Below, in pieces: positions 1-8,306 of a stretch of DNA of 64,000 nt. The DNA comes from CAVYOD01 sp963770045 (GTDB lineage: Bacteria > Acidobacteriota > Aminicenantia > Aminicenantales > CAVYOD01). The position numbers were made by a program, and so were the translations under genes. How positions within the stretch are numbered: position 1 is the first letter of the stretch; the number at the start of each line of letters is the position of its first letter. The stretch spans positions 33,208-97,207 of the forward strand of contig CAVYOD010000033.1 in NCBI GenBank assembly GCA_963770045.1. Reading direction: 5' to 3'. Under the pieces are notes generated by a model. The model did no database searches, had not been told where the DNA came from, and saw nothing but the letters and a program-made list of their open reading frames with translations.

Positions 1-532
1 GAGCCTTGAACATCTCTCCGAAGTGAAGCTGAAAGCTGGAGATTTCGGTGACATAGATATGATCGTCCCGGCTCCGGTCGACGAACGAGATCAAGGGAGT
101 TCCGATGTTCCCGGCCAGGAATGATTTGAGGCCTGCCTCCTTCAGGATCTTGTGGGCCAATGTGGCCGTCGTCGATTTTCCGTTGGACCCGGTGATGCCG
201 ACGATCTTTCCTTTGAGAAACCGGAAAGCCAGCTCGATTTCCGAGATGATCTTGATACCGTGAGCCCGGGCGGCCAAAAGCTCCGGGAGGCTGGGAAGGA
301 CACCCGGGCTGGGGATAATCAGATCGGCCTCTAAGAAGGAGTCGAGGCTATGGGCTCCGGTTTCGACCTCGACCCCCCGCTCCTGCCAGCAGACCGGGTC
401 CATCTCCAGTTCGTCAGCCCTCTTGTTTTCGCTGATTTTGACCCGTGCTCCTCGTTTGTAGAGGAATTCGGTCAGAGCTTCACCGGTCTTTCCGAACCCG
501 ACAACGAGGACTTTTTGATGAGCCAGGTCCAT
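1..532 (-). CDS. murD: UDP-N-acetylmuramoyl-L-alanine--D-glutamate ligase, N-terminal part
   Basis: Cytoplasmic Mur ligase that adds D-Glu to UDP-MurNAc-L-Ala. Only the first ~177 residues are present; the gene runs off the left edge. The start is ATG at 532, one base after the mraY stop. The N-terminal Rossmann-type segment reads VLVVGFGKTGEAL, and the ATP-binding loop appears as GITGSNGKSTT near residue 120, the expected order for MurD. It sits last among the visible genes of the dcw cluster, so translation is probably coupled to mraY. Domain order and position in the cluster make the identity secure. Confidence 0.93.
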   Translation of the reverse strand, partial: MDLAHQKVLVVGFGKTGEALTEFLYKRGARVKISENKRADELEMDPVCWQERGVEVETGAHSLDSFLEADLIIPSPGVLPSLPELLAARAHGIKIISEIELAFRFLKGKIVGITGSNGKSTTATLAHKILKEAGLKSFLAGNIGTPLISFVDRSRDDHIYVTEISSFQLHFGEMFKA

Positions 533-533
533 G

Positions 534-1622
534 TTACCTCAGTTTCAATGTCGCCAGGCTGAACAAGGCGAAGATGATTCCCAGGATCCAGAAACGGACG
601 ACCACTTTTTGTTCGGGCCAGCCGGCCAGTTCGAAATGATGATGAAGCGGGGCCATCTTAAAGATCCGTTTCCCTCCGCTCAATTTGAAGTACGAGATTT
701 GAGCCAGGACCGAAATAGCTTCCAGGATGAAGACTCCGGCCACGGCAAAAAGGAGGAATTCCTGTTTGATCAGGACGGCGATCGTGCCCAAGGCTCCGCC
801 CAATGAAAGAGCTCCCACATCTCCCATAAACACCTGGGCCGGATGGCAGTTGAACCAAAGGAAGCCGAGGCAGGCGCCCGAGAGCGAGCCGACAAAGACG
901 GTGAGCTCGGCCGCCGGTCTGACCCAAGGGATGTTGAGATAGTTGGAGAACGTGGCATGGCCGGCGATATAGGTGATCGCCGTGAGCGCCAAGGCGCTGA
1001 TGAGAGTGAGCCCGATGGCCAGCCCATCCAGTCCGTCGGCCAGGTTGACGGCGTTGGACGAACCCACCAGAATGAAAACGATCCAAGGGAGATAGAACCA
1101 ACCCAGATAGGGGAGCCAGGTCTTAAGAAAGGGAAACGCCAGGTGCAGGTCGAACTTTCCTTTGAGCCCGAGCAGGACCAGAAGCAGACCGACGACGGCC
1201 GCTAGAATAAACTGAAGAACGAGCTTGTTCCTAACGACAAGCCCCAAAGATCTCTTCTTTTTTATTTTCAAATAATCGTCCCAGAATCCAATGAGGCCGA
1301 AGAAAAACATGGCGAACATGGCTATGAGGACATAAGTATTGGTCAAATTTCCCCAAAGGAGAGTCGGGATCAGGGTGGAGCCGATGATCAACACTCCGCC
1401 CATCGAAGGCGTGCCTTTTTTGTTGAAGTGGGATTGAGGCCCGTTGTGCCGAATCTCCTGCCCGATCTGATTTTTTTTGAGCAATTTGATCAGCCAGGGG
1501 CCCACGGCGAAACTTATAAGCATGGCTGTGATACCGGCCAGCGCCGTTCGCAACGTGATGTACCGGAAAACATTGAAGACGGAGATATGTTGTCGGAGCG
1601 GAACGAGAAGCCAGTACAGCAC
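534..1622 (-). CDS. mraY: phospho-N-acetylmuramoyl-pentapeptide transferase
   Basis: Integral membrane enzyme that transfers phospho-MurNAc-pentapeptide to undecaprenyl phosphate, giving lipid I. The length (362 aa) is normal. The N-terminus matches the family (FNVFRYITLRTALAG, then HFNKKGTPSMGGV). The Asp-rich motif DDYLKIKK lies near residue 115, NLADGLDGLA near 193, and the family-typical HHHFE near 329. About ten hydrophobic segments are visible. It begins one base downstream of the murF stop and ends one base before murD, so it is part of the same transcript. Confidence 0.97.
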   Translation of the reverse strand: MLYWLLVPLRQHISVFNVFRYITLRTALAGITAMLISFAVGPWLIKLLKKNQIGQEIRHNGPQSHFNKKGTPSMGGVLIIGSTLIPTLLWGNLTNTYVLIAMFAMFFFGLIGFWDDYLKIKKKRSLGLVVRNKLVLQFILAAVVGLLLVLLGLKGKFDLHLAFPFLKTWLPYLGWFYLPWIVFILVGSSNAVNLADGLDGLAIGLTLISALALTAITYIAGHATFSNYLNIPWVRPAAELTVFVGSLSGACLGFLWFNCHPAQVFMGDVGALSLGGALGTIAVLIKQEFLLFAVAGVFILEAISVLAQISYFKLSGGKRIFKMAPLHHHFELAGWPEQKVVVRFWILGIIFALFSLATLKLR

Positions 1623-1623
1623 T

Positions 1624-3018
1624 CTACGACTCCTTTTCTTGAGCCCTTTTCTTCATTTCTTCGACGACTCTTTCGGTCCGCATTCCCCGGGAACCCTTGA
1701 CCAACACTAGGTCTCCGTTCTTGAGGAGCGGCCAGATGCGAGCCGCGGCCTCTTCAGACGTATCGAAGGAATGAATGTTGACTTCCTTCATCCCTGCCTG
1801 CCGTGCCCCCTCGGCCATCTTCCGGCTGAGCGGCCCGACCGTGACCAAGACGTCCCAGCCCAATGCGGCGACCTGCCTGCCGGCCTTTTCGTGGAAATCC
1901 TGCTCTTCTTGGCCCAGTTCCAGCATGTCCCCCAGGACGGCGACCCGTCTCTGGGCGGGAAGGGAAACCAGGGAGCCGAGGGCGGATTCGAGAGCCCTGG
2001 GGTTCGAATTGTAGGTGTCATCGACCAGCCTGATTTCGCGCCCCAACTGAACCAAGACTCCGCGTTTCGGAAAAGGACGCAAACTTTCGATCGGGGCGGA
2101 GATGTCTTCGATGGAGAGCGAAAAAGCCAAAGCAACACCCGCGGCAGCCAGGAGATCGGAGAGGAAACTCTCGTAGAGAAAAGGGAAGTGAAAGCCGGCC
2201 GTTTTCCCCAGAACATCCAGCTCGAAGCTCATGCCCTCATATCCGATTCTTTTTATGTTCTGAGCCCGGACATCGCAGCCTGCCGAGAATCCAAAATAAA
2301 TCTTCCGCCCCGGCCAGCTCCGGCCGATTTCTCTCACCCGCGAGTCGTCGCCGTTGAGGACAGCCGCGCCGCCTTTCTTGGTCCCTTCCAGGATTTCCCG
2401 TTTGGCCTGAGCGACTTCCTCGAGGCTGCCCAGAAATTGAAGGTGGACGGGATTGATGTTCGTGATCACGGCCACGTCGGGGGGAGCGACCTTGGTGAGC
2501 CGGAGGATCTCTCCCCGGCCGCTCATGGCCATCTCCAGCACGGCCACCTCGTGGCGGCTGTCGAGCTTGAGCAAGCTCAGCGCGAGGCCGAGCTGGTTGT
2601 TGAAATTCCCCTCCGAACTGAGGACGTTGTATTTTGAAGACAGCAGCGCGGCCGTGAATTCTTTGGTCGTCGTCTTGCCGATGCTCCCGGTTATGCCGAC
2701 CACTTTGGTCCTCTGCTGGCTGAGGACTCGGCGGGCCAGGGTTTGAAGAGCGTCTTGAGTATCTTTCACCCGGATCAGAGCAAATTTTTTGTGAGGAGGG
2801 ATGATGTCCTCGGAGATGACCGCTCCCGCGGCTCCCCTGAGTGCGGCGTCGGCGACGTAATCATGTCCGTTCCTTCGGTCAACGATGGCGAAGAATAGAT
2901 CGCCCGACTTGCAGAGCCTGGAGTCAATGTTGAAGTTACGGAACTCCAGGGAAGAATCTCCCTGGACGATCCGTCCCTCCATCGTCCCGGCCAGCTCGTC
3001 CAGGCGCAGCACCGCCAT
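1624..3018 (-). CDS. murF: UDP-MurNAc-tripeptide--D-alanyl-D-alanine ligase
   Basis: Cytoplasmic Mur ligase that adds D-Ala-D-Ala to the UDP-MurNAc-tripeptide. At 464 aa it is full length. The ATP loop GITGSIGKTTTKE is near residue 109, and the central-domain signature LEMAMSGRGEI and the metal/ATP region ITNINPVHLQF follow. The start codon abuts the murE stop with no spacer, and the next gene, mraY, starts one base after its stop, which points to tight translational coupling. The N-terminal domain is the usual MurF-type fold, and no key residue appears to be missing. Confidence 0.96.
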   Translation of the reverse strand: MAVLRLDELAGTMEGRIVQGDSSLEFRNFNIDSRLCKSGDLFFAIVDRRNGHDYVADAALRGAAGAVISEDIIPPHKKFALIRVKDTQDALQTLARRVLSQQRTKVVGITGSIGKTTTKEFTAALLSSKYNVLSSEGNFNNQLGLALSLLKLDSRHEVAVLEMAMSGRGEILRLTKVAPPDVAVITNINPVHLQFLGSLEEVAQAKREILEGTKKGGAAVLNGDDSRVREIGRSWPGRKIYFGFSAGCDVRAQNIKRIGYEGMSFELDVLGKTAGFHFPFLYESFLSDLLAAAGVALAFSLSIEDISAPIESLRPFPKRGVLVQLGREIRLVDDTYNSNPRALESALGSLVSLPAQRRVAVLGDMLELGQEEQDFHEKAGRQVAALGWDVLVTVGPLSRKMAEGARQAGMKEVNIHSFDTSEEAAARIWPLLKNGDLVLVKGSRGMRTERVVEEMKKRAQEKES

Positions 3019-4485
3019 CTATTTGTCTCCCATCTCTGTGAGGATCTCCCGGACCACTTCGGCATCGCTGAAATGAATCGTCTTGTCCTTGAGGACCTGG
3101 TAATCTTCGTGTCCCTTTCCGGCGATAAGAATGTAGTCCCCCTTCTTTGCTAAAGCTAGGGACCGTCGGATAGCCTCGCGGCGGTCCGGCAGGATCTCGT
3201 ATTTTTTTTGACCCGTCTTCTGGATCCCCTTTTCGATCGCGCCAATGATCGCCAGAGGGTCTTCCGAGCGCGGGTTGTCGGAAGTGATGATCGTCCAGTC
3301 CGCGAGCCGGCCGGCCACTTCTCCCATCCGCTCCCTCTTGGACTTATCCCGGTCTCCGCCTGCCCCGAAGACAAGATAGATCCTCTCGGGCTGGAGTTCG
3401 CGAATCGTCTCGAGGACGTTTCTGAGCGCATCGTCGGTGTGGGCGTAATCGACGATGACCTGGAAGCCTCGCGAATTTTCGACCTTTTGGAACCTCCCCG
3501 GCACGCCGCGCAGCGAGGCGATTCCGTCCCTGATCGCGACGCAGGGAACACTCAAGGACAGGGAGGTCGCCGTCGCCGCGAGGATATTATAGAGATTGTG
3601 CTTCCCCAGGAGAGGCGACCGGATCGTCTTCTGCCCACCGGGATAAAGGACTACGAATTCAAGGCCGGAGTCGCTGATCTTGTAGCGCTCGCCGCGGACT
3701 ATGGCGGCCGGCTCAAGTCCGTAAGAGACCGTGCGCATCGGAAGCTCCGCGAGTAGCCGCTTTCCCCAGAAGTCGTCGATGTTGATGATGGCCGTCGTCC
3801 GCTTGTGGTCAAGGAAAAAGAGCTTTTTCTTGGCCTCGAAGTAACGCTCCATCGATTCGTGATAGTCCAGGTGTTCGCCGCTCATGTTCGTGAAGATGGC
3901 GATATCAAAGTTGATGCCCCAGACCCTCTTCAAATCGAGGGAATGCGAGGACACCTCGATCACACAATGGGTGACGCCCCGATCGACCATTTCCCGGAGC
4001 GTCCTCTGCAGGTCGGGAGCTTCGGGCGTCGTCCGCTCGGCCTTGTGATAGAACCCCGGTCCGCGGTAGTCAATCGTACCGACGACTCCCGGGACAAGGT
4101 TTGCTTTCTTGAAGATTTCTTCCAGCAGGTAGCTCGTCGTCGTTTTCCCTTTCGTGCCCGTGATTCCGATGACGCTCATCTCGTCGGAGGGATGGCCGTA
4201 AAAGTTGGCCGCCAGCAGAGCCAGAGCCTCGCGCGCGTCGAGGGCCTGGATCCAGGCCGCCTCGAATCCATGAGGTTTCGGCCGATCGGAAAGGAAAGCC
4301 ACGGCGCCTTTGGAACGCGCCTCCCCGATAAAGTCGAAGCCATCTCGCGTCGCGCCCTTGAGAGCGGCGAAGAGAAATCCGGGTCCGACGGCTTTCGAGG
4401 AATAGGCGATGCCCCGGATCTCGAGATCATCGCTGCCGTTCCGGTGCAGCGCCTTAATGTCTCGGAGCAGTTGTTTGAGCTTCAT
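3019..4485 (-). CDS. murE: UDP-MurNAc-L-Ala-D-Glu--meso-diaminopimelate ligase
   Basis: Adds the third stem-peptide residue to UDP-MurNAc-L-Ala-D-Glu. It is 488 aa, with the ATP loop GITGTKGKTTTSY near residue 110, the segment VIEVSSHSLDLKRV near 175, and the DNPR motif (TSDNPRSEDP) near 404. In MurE enzymes DNPR marks a preference for meso-diaminopimelate over L-lysine, so Gram-negative-type cross-linking is inferred. Its ATG overlaps the ftsI stop as ATGA. The product sits between ftsI and murF, the conserved dcw order. Confidence 0.96.
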   Translation of the reverse strand: MKLKQLLRDIKALHRNGSDDLEIRGIAYSSKAVGPGFLFAALKGATRDGFDFIGEARSKGAVAFLSDRPKPHGFEAAWIQALDAREALALLAANFYGHPSDEMSVIGITGTKGKTTTSYLLEEIFKKANLVPGVVGTIDYRGPGFYHKAERTTPEAPDLQRTLREMVDRGVTHCVIEVSSHSLDLKRVWGINFDIAIFTNMSGEHLDYHESMERYFEAKKKLFFLDHKRTTAIINIDDFWGKRLLAELPMRTVSYGLEPAAIVRGERYKISDSGLEFVVLYPGGQKTIRSPLLGKHNLYNILAATATSLSLSVPCVAIRDGIASLRGVPGRFQKVENSRGFQVIVDYAHTDDALRNVLETIRELQPERIYLVFGAGGDRDKSKRERMGEVAGRLADWTIITSDNPRSEDPLAIIGAIEKGIQKTGQKKYEILPDRREAIRRSLALAKKGDYILIAGKGHEDYQVLKDKTIHFSDAEVVREILTEMGDK

Positions 4486-6236
4486 TGTTTCTGATCCCGG
4501 AGTTGAGCGGCGACGACCAGACCCGAGTTGAGTTTTCTCGGCAGGACATGGAGATAGAGAAGGGAACGTCTGGCGATTTCGCGGAATATGGGGGCCGCCA
4601 CCTGCCCGCCGTAGTGCTCTCCGATCTTGGGCTCGTCGAGGACGACGATGATCGATATAACGGGCTTTTCGGCCGGAGCAAAACCGACGAAAGAGGCCAG
4701 GTGCTTGGCCGAAGAGTAGCTTCGGGCCACGGAGTCATACTTCTGGGCCGTCCCGGTCTTGCCGGCGATGTCATATCCAGGGATCTGGGCCGCCGTGCCG
4801 GTCCCTTCTTCGACGACTCGCTTAAAAATCTCGGTGAGCTCCGAAGCCGTTTGCTCGCTGATGACTCTCTCCGGAGGTCCTTGGCTTATCGCAGCCGAAC
4901 TGGGTCGGCCGGCGATTTTCTTGACGATCCTGGCCGGCAACATAAGGCCGCGATTGGCCACGACGTTCATGGCCTGGAGCATCTGGAGAGCCGTCACGCC
5001 GATCTCATAGCCGATCGCGATATGGGGCAGGGTGGAGACCTTGTTCCAGATTTTCAGGGATCGGAACATTCCCTCTCCTTCGCCGGGAAGCTCGATCCCC
5101 GTTTTCTCACCGAAGTTGTAGGCCTTGACCATGTTGTAGAGCGCCTCCGGACCCACCCTCAAACCCACCTGGATGGTCCCGACATTTGACGAATGGATGA
5201 TCACATCTGGAAAGGAGAGAATCCCCATGAGTTTGTGGTCCCGGACCGGGCTCCTCCCGATCTGGATGGATCCTTTGCTGCAGTCAAAATAGTCGGTCAG
5301 CCTGACCAGATTGGTTTCGAGTGCGGCAGAGGCGGTGACGATCTTGAAGGTCGAGCCGGGCTCAAAGATGTCTTGAATGGCCCGGTCTCTTCCTGCCTCC
5401 GGCGAGGAGGGCGGGTAGTCGTTGGGATCATAGCTCGGGCAATTGGCGATCGCGAGTATTTCGCCCGAAGCCGGATGGGAAACGATCACGGTTCCCCAGT
5501 TGGCGTTGTTTGCGGCGACAGCCTTTTCCAGCTCTTTCTCGGCGATATATTGCAGGGTTTCGTCGATCGTGAGAACGATATCTTTTCCCGCTGAGGCGGG
5601 CTTCAGAATTTCAAACTGGTAGTCACGCCGGTAGGCGTCTCGAAACGAGAGGATCTGCCCCTTTTCTCCTCCCAGGGTCGAGTTGAACCTGAACTCGATG
5701 CCGCTCTGCCCTTCATTGTCGACATCCACCCCTCCCAGGACATGAGCCGCCAATGGTCCCAAGGGATAGAATCTCTTGTTTTCTTCTTGGAGGAAAACGC
5801 CGTCAAGGTTGAGGGCCATGGCCCGCCGGGCCGTTTCATCATCCGTCTTCCGTTTCAGAAAAGTGAAATATTCTTTATTGATGATTCTGGCCTTGATCTT
5901 GTGATAATCGGATTCGGAGAGGTCCAGGATTTTTTTCAGGCGATTGAGCTTGTCGAGCCGGGAATCGAGGGCATCCTCCTTGAGAGGCTGAAAACAGACC
6001 GAAGGGGCAGGGAGGGTCTCGGCGAGGACCTTTCCGTTCCGGTCAAGAATGGCCCCGCGTTCAGGGATGATGCTGCGTTTGTTCCGGCTCTGGCTGTTGA
6101 CTTCGGCTTTCAGCTGGCTGTGCCGCAAGACCTGGAGCTCAAATAGACGGGCACTGATGACTCCGGCCCAGAGGAGGAAAAAGAGGGCTAAAAAGATAGT
6201 CCTACGGTGGTTCCTTCTTTCAGAAAATCCGTTCAT
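4482..6236 (-). CDS. ftsI: penicillin-binding protein 2/3, division transpeptidase
   Basis: Class B penicillin-binding protein acting in the periplasm at the division septum, anchored by one N-terminal membrane segment (about residues 12-32). It is 584 aa. The three transpeptidase motifs are present: STFK near residue 295, SSN near 350, and KTGTAQ near 489. The N-terminal non-catalytic dimerisation domain precedes them. A PASTA domain is not visible at the C-terminus. It overlaps murE by ATGA and lies 12 bases after the ftsL-like gene. The dcw position favours FtsI over the sporulation homologue SpoVD. Confidence 0.94.
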   Translation of the reverse strand: MNGFSERRNHRRTIFLALFFLLWAGVISARLFELQVLRHSQLKAEVNSQSRNKRSIIPERGAILDRNGKVLAETLPAPSVCFQPLKEDALDSRLDKLNRLKKILDLSESDYHKIKARIINKEYFTFLKRKTDDETARRAMALNLDGVFLQEENKRFYPLGPLAAHVLGGVDVDNEGQSGIEFRFNSTLGGEKGQILSFRDAYRRDYQFEILKPASAGKDIVLTIDETLQYIAEKELEKAVAANNANWGTVIVSHPASGEILAIANCPSYDPNDYPPSSPEAGRDRAIQDIFEPGSTFKIVTASAALETNLVRLTDYFDCSKGSIQIGRSPVRDHKLMGILSFPDVIIHSSNVGTIQVGLRVGPEALYNMVKAYNFGEKTGIELPGEGEGMFRSLKIWNKVSTLPHIAIGYEIGVTALQMLQAMNVVANRGLMLPARIVKKIAGRPSSAAISQGPPERVISEQTASELTEIFKRVVEEGTGTAAQIPGYDIAGKTGTAQKYDSVARSYSSAKHLASFVGFAPAEKPVISIIVVLDEPKIGEHYGGQVAAPIFREIARRSLLYLHVLPRKLNSGLVVAAQLRDQKQ

Positions 6237-6248
6237 CTCGTTTGCTAC

Positions 6249-6548
6249 TTACGGTGTTCGCTTGACTCCTTCATAAATAACCTGGCCGGCCTTGGGGTCG
6301 ACCAGACCCAGCTCGTCCCTGGCAATCTTGTCGACCCTGCCGAGAGACAGGAGCGAGGATTTTTTGAGCTCCAGCTTTTTGACTTCCTGGCTCAGACTCT
6401 CGCTTTGTTTTTCCAGATTTCCGATCCTAAGCCCCAGCCGGACAGCCTCGGTTTGCTGCCAGATGTAAAAAGTCAGCACCGAAACGGCCAGAAGAAGCCC
6501 CAGCCCTGCCAGGATGACTTCCTTCCGGCTCAGTTTCCTTCGAATCAT
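6249..6548 (-). CDS. ftsL: FtsL-like cell division protein
   Basis: Small bitopic protein (99 aa) expected to act with FtsB and FtsQ in the divisome. A short basic N-terminus (MIRRKLSRKE) is followed by one membrane helix (about residues 12-30). A heptad-like coiled coil follows (about 38-65: NLEKQSESLSQEVKKLELKK), then a short conserved tail of the VDKIARDELGLVDP type seen in FtsL and FtsB/DivIC. Sequence alone does not separate FtsL from FtsB. The slot between rsmH and ftsI is the FtsL slot, and that decides the call. Confidence 0.8.
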   Translation of the reverse strand: MIRRKLSRKEVILAGLGLLLAVSVLTFYIWQQTEAVRLGLRIGNLEKQSESLSQEVKKLELKKSSLLSLGRVDKIARDELGLVDPKAGQVIYEGVKRTP

Positions 6549-6549
6549 T

Positions 6550-7446
6550 TCAGACCCTCTCCGCCGCCCTGAGCTTGGCCGAGTGCGACCTTGGATTAGA
6601 GGTTATCTCTTCTTCTTTCGGAGTCACGGGTTTCTTAGTCAGGATTCTGAGAATCGGCTTGTCCTGCTCACGCGAGGCCAGTCCGAGGAAGGTGTGCTTG
6701 ATGATCCGGTCCTCGAGTGACTCAAAGCAGATGGCAACGAGCCTGGTCGAGGGACAGAACATTCGCGCCGTCCTGACCAGAAAGGCTCCCAGGTCCTTGA
6801 GCTCCTGATTGACCTCAATCCGGAGAGCCTGAAAGACCTTGGCGGCCGGATGGATTTTCCCCTTCTGGGGCCTCCAGTTGTAAATCCGCTCCACGAGTTG
6901 ACGCAGCTGCGAGGTCGTGATGAGGCCGTCCGCCTTCCTGAGGGAGGCGATTTCCCTTGCCAGGCGTCTGGTCTGTTTTAGCTCACCGTACTTTTGAAAG
7001 ATTTCTGCCAATTTCGGCTCGGAATATTTTTCGATAACCTTGAGGGCGGTGGTTTTGTTCCTCAGGTCCATCCTCATATCCAGCGGGCCGTCCTGATTGA
7101 AGCTGAAGCCGCGGCTCGGTGAATCGAGCTGGAACGAAGAAATCCCCAGGTCGAGCAGCACACCCCTGACCCGGCCAAAATCGATCTCGAGGTCTGGAAG
7201 GTAGCGGAAATCCGCCTGGTAGAGGGTCAGCCGGTCGGCAAATGGGGCCAGCCGTTTTTTGGCCTGACGCAGGGAAAGCTCATCGACATCGAACCCGATG
7301 ATTTTGGCCAGGGGGTTCCTGGTCAGGATTTCGAGCGCGTGTCCCCCCAAGCCGAGGGTGCAATCGATGTAGGTTCCTTCCCTCCCGGCGTCGAGGTAGC
7401 TGAGAGTTTCGTCCACGAGGACGGGGATGTGGCCATTGGCGCTCAT
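6550..7446 (-). CDS. rsmH: 16S rRNA (cytosine(1402)-N(4))-methyltransferase
   Basis: SAM-dependent enzyme that methylates C1402 of 16S rRNA (formerly MraW). It is 298 aa. The N-terminus HIPVLVDETLSYL and the SAM-binding loop DCTLGLGGHALEIL (about residues 28-41) are diagnostic. GVLLDLGISSFQLD and the downstream GPLDMRMD are also standard family landmarks. The C-terminal LKAAERV-like end is present as LRAAERV. The ATG overlaps the mraZ stop as ATGA, and ftsL starts one base after its stop. Confidence 0.97.
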   Translation of the reverse strand: MSANGHIPVLVDETLSYLDAGREGTYIDCTLGLGGHALEILTRNPLAKIIGFDVDELSLRQAKKRLAPFADRLTLYQADFRYLPDLEIDFGRVRGVLLDLGISSFQLDSPSRGFSFNQDGPLDMRMDLRNKTTALKVIEKYSEPKLAEIFQKYGELKQTRRLAREIASLRKADGLITTSQLRQLVERIYNWRPQKGKIHPAAKVFQALRIEVNQELKDLGAFLVRTARMFCPSTRLVAICFESLEDRIIKHTFLGLASREQDKPILRILTKKPVTPKEEEITSNPRSHSAKLRAAERV

Positions 7447-7910
7447 TCCTGCTTTCCCTGGGGAACAAGGCGGGCGATGCTCTCGAAATCTTCATCCGTC
7501 AAAGGCCTCGCCTCGAGCGAGGCATCCAGGACGTCTTTGTTCCAGATCTCCAGGTGATTGGAAAGCCCGATGACCTCTACCTCTTCGGGTAGCTTGGCCT
7601 TGTCGCGGAGACTCTGGTTGATAAGGACGCGGCCCTTGGAATCAATGGTCAGTTTATTCCCCTTGCGGTTGACCCGAAGCATGAACTTCCGAACGTCGGG
7701 CCGGAGGTGGATCGCACCCGCCTTGGCGACTCCCGTCATTTCTTCCCAGACCGGAAGGGGATAGAGTTGGACAGCTTCGTCGGTCAGAGATGTGATCACA
7801 ACCTCTTTGCCGTATTGGGATTCAATGGTCTCTCGAAATTTCTCCGGAATCTTGATCCGGCTGCTCATATCAAACCTGGCGGTATAGCTTCCGATCAGCG
7901 AAGCGGCCAT
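7443..7910 (-). CDS. mraZ: MraZ transcriptional regulator of the dcw cluster
   Basis: DNA-binding protein of the AbrB-like double-split beta-barrel fold, binding the dcw promoter region. It is 155 aa and contains two tandem MraZ domains. The first has GSYTARFDMSSRIKIPEKFR (residues ~7-26). The second has NKLTIDSKGRVLINQSLRDK (~84-103). The ATG at 7910 is the first gene of the leftward cluster and lies nine bases downstream of three MraZ-type repeats, so autoregulation is likely. The overlap with rsmH is ATGA. Confidence 0.96.
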   Translation of the reverse strand: MAASLIGSYTARFDMSSRIKIPEKFRETIESQYGKEVVITSLTDEAVQLYPLPVWEEMTGVAKAGAIHLRPDVRKFMLRVNRKGNKLTIDSKGRVLINQSLRDKAKLPEEVEVIGLSNHLEIWNKDVLDASLEARPLTDEDFESIARLVPQGKQE

Positions 7911-7918
7911 ATTAGATT

Positions 7919-7943
7919 TCCCATTTCATCCCGTTTTGTCCCA
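7919..7943 (-). promoter_or_regulatory. MraZ operator: three direct repeats at 10-bp spacing
   Basis: Read on the minus strand there are three boxes, TGGGA (7943-7939), CGGGA (7933-7929) and TGGGA (7923-7919), each separated by five bases. MraZ proteins of characterised bacteria bind TGGGN repeats at this spacing. The array begins just past the predicted transcription start and its last box takes the place of the mraZ Shine-Dalgarno sequence. Bound MraZ could therefore hinder both promoter escape and, at RNA level, leave little room for a separate ribosome site. Confidence 0.85.
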
Positions 7944-7952
7944 TTTACCTAG

Positions 7953-7981
7953 AATATAGGGGAGGAAAATGCAAAAGTCAA
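7953..7981 (-). promoter_or_regulatory. Sigma-70-type promoter of the dcw cluster
   Basis: On the minus strand TTGACT (7981-7976) and TATATT (7958-7953) are separated by exactly 17 bases. The predicted start is near 7946, immediately before the MraZ boxes. No other promoter of this quality is visible between here and murD, so this one probably drives the whole cluster. Confidence 0.75.
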
Positions 7982-8248
7982 GAGAAAAAGAATAAAAAAA
8001 CCGGAATTTTTCAGCCAACTTGCCCTAGTGGAGAAACGAGCCGGAACCCCCAAATCTAGATGCAAAAAAGACGTCTTTTTTGTCTCTCGTCGCTTATTGG
8101 GCTTGTCTCAAAGTCATTCCATAAGAGATGACTACTCTGATGAATAGCATCTTTGACCTTACTGCACGCCACTCTTTGGTCATGGAGGATGGGGACGGGT
8201 GACAGGGGACGGAAATAGACGGGGTCTGGCTTCGGAATTGGCGTTTTA
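7982..8248. other. Non-coding spacer with perfect palindrome and G-rich repeat-like stretch
   Basis: No gene is supported here. At 8064-8081 there is a perfect 18-base palindrome, A6 GACGTC T6, with no loop. It could be a protein-binding site or a weak bidirectional terminator between the divergent mraZ and permease genes. At about 8190-8226 a GGGGACGGG / GGGGACGG direct repetition resembles REP-like intergenic elements; its identity is unknown. Confidence 0.4.
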
Positions 8249-8277
8249 TTGACGGGTCATGAGTCTTCTTTTATAAT
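8249..8277 (+). promoter_or_regulatory. Promoter of the APC permease gene
   Basis: TTGACG (8249-8254) and TATAAT (8272-8277) are spaced by 17 bases. The permease ATG at 8307 follows about 23 bases after the expected start, with AAAGGA as ribosome site. Confidence 0.75.
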
Positions 8278-8306
8278 CGACTTTTCGTCGACGCAAAGGA
8301 TCATCC

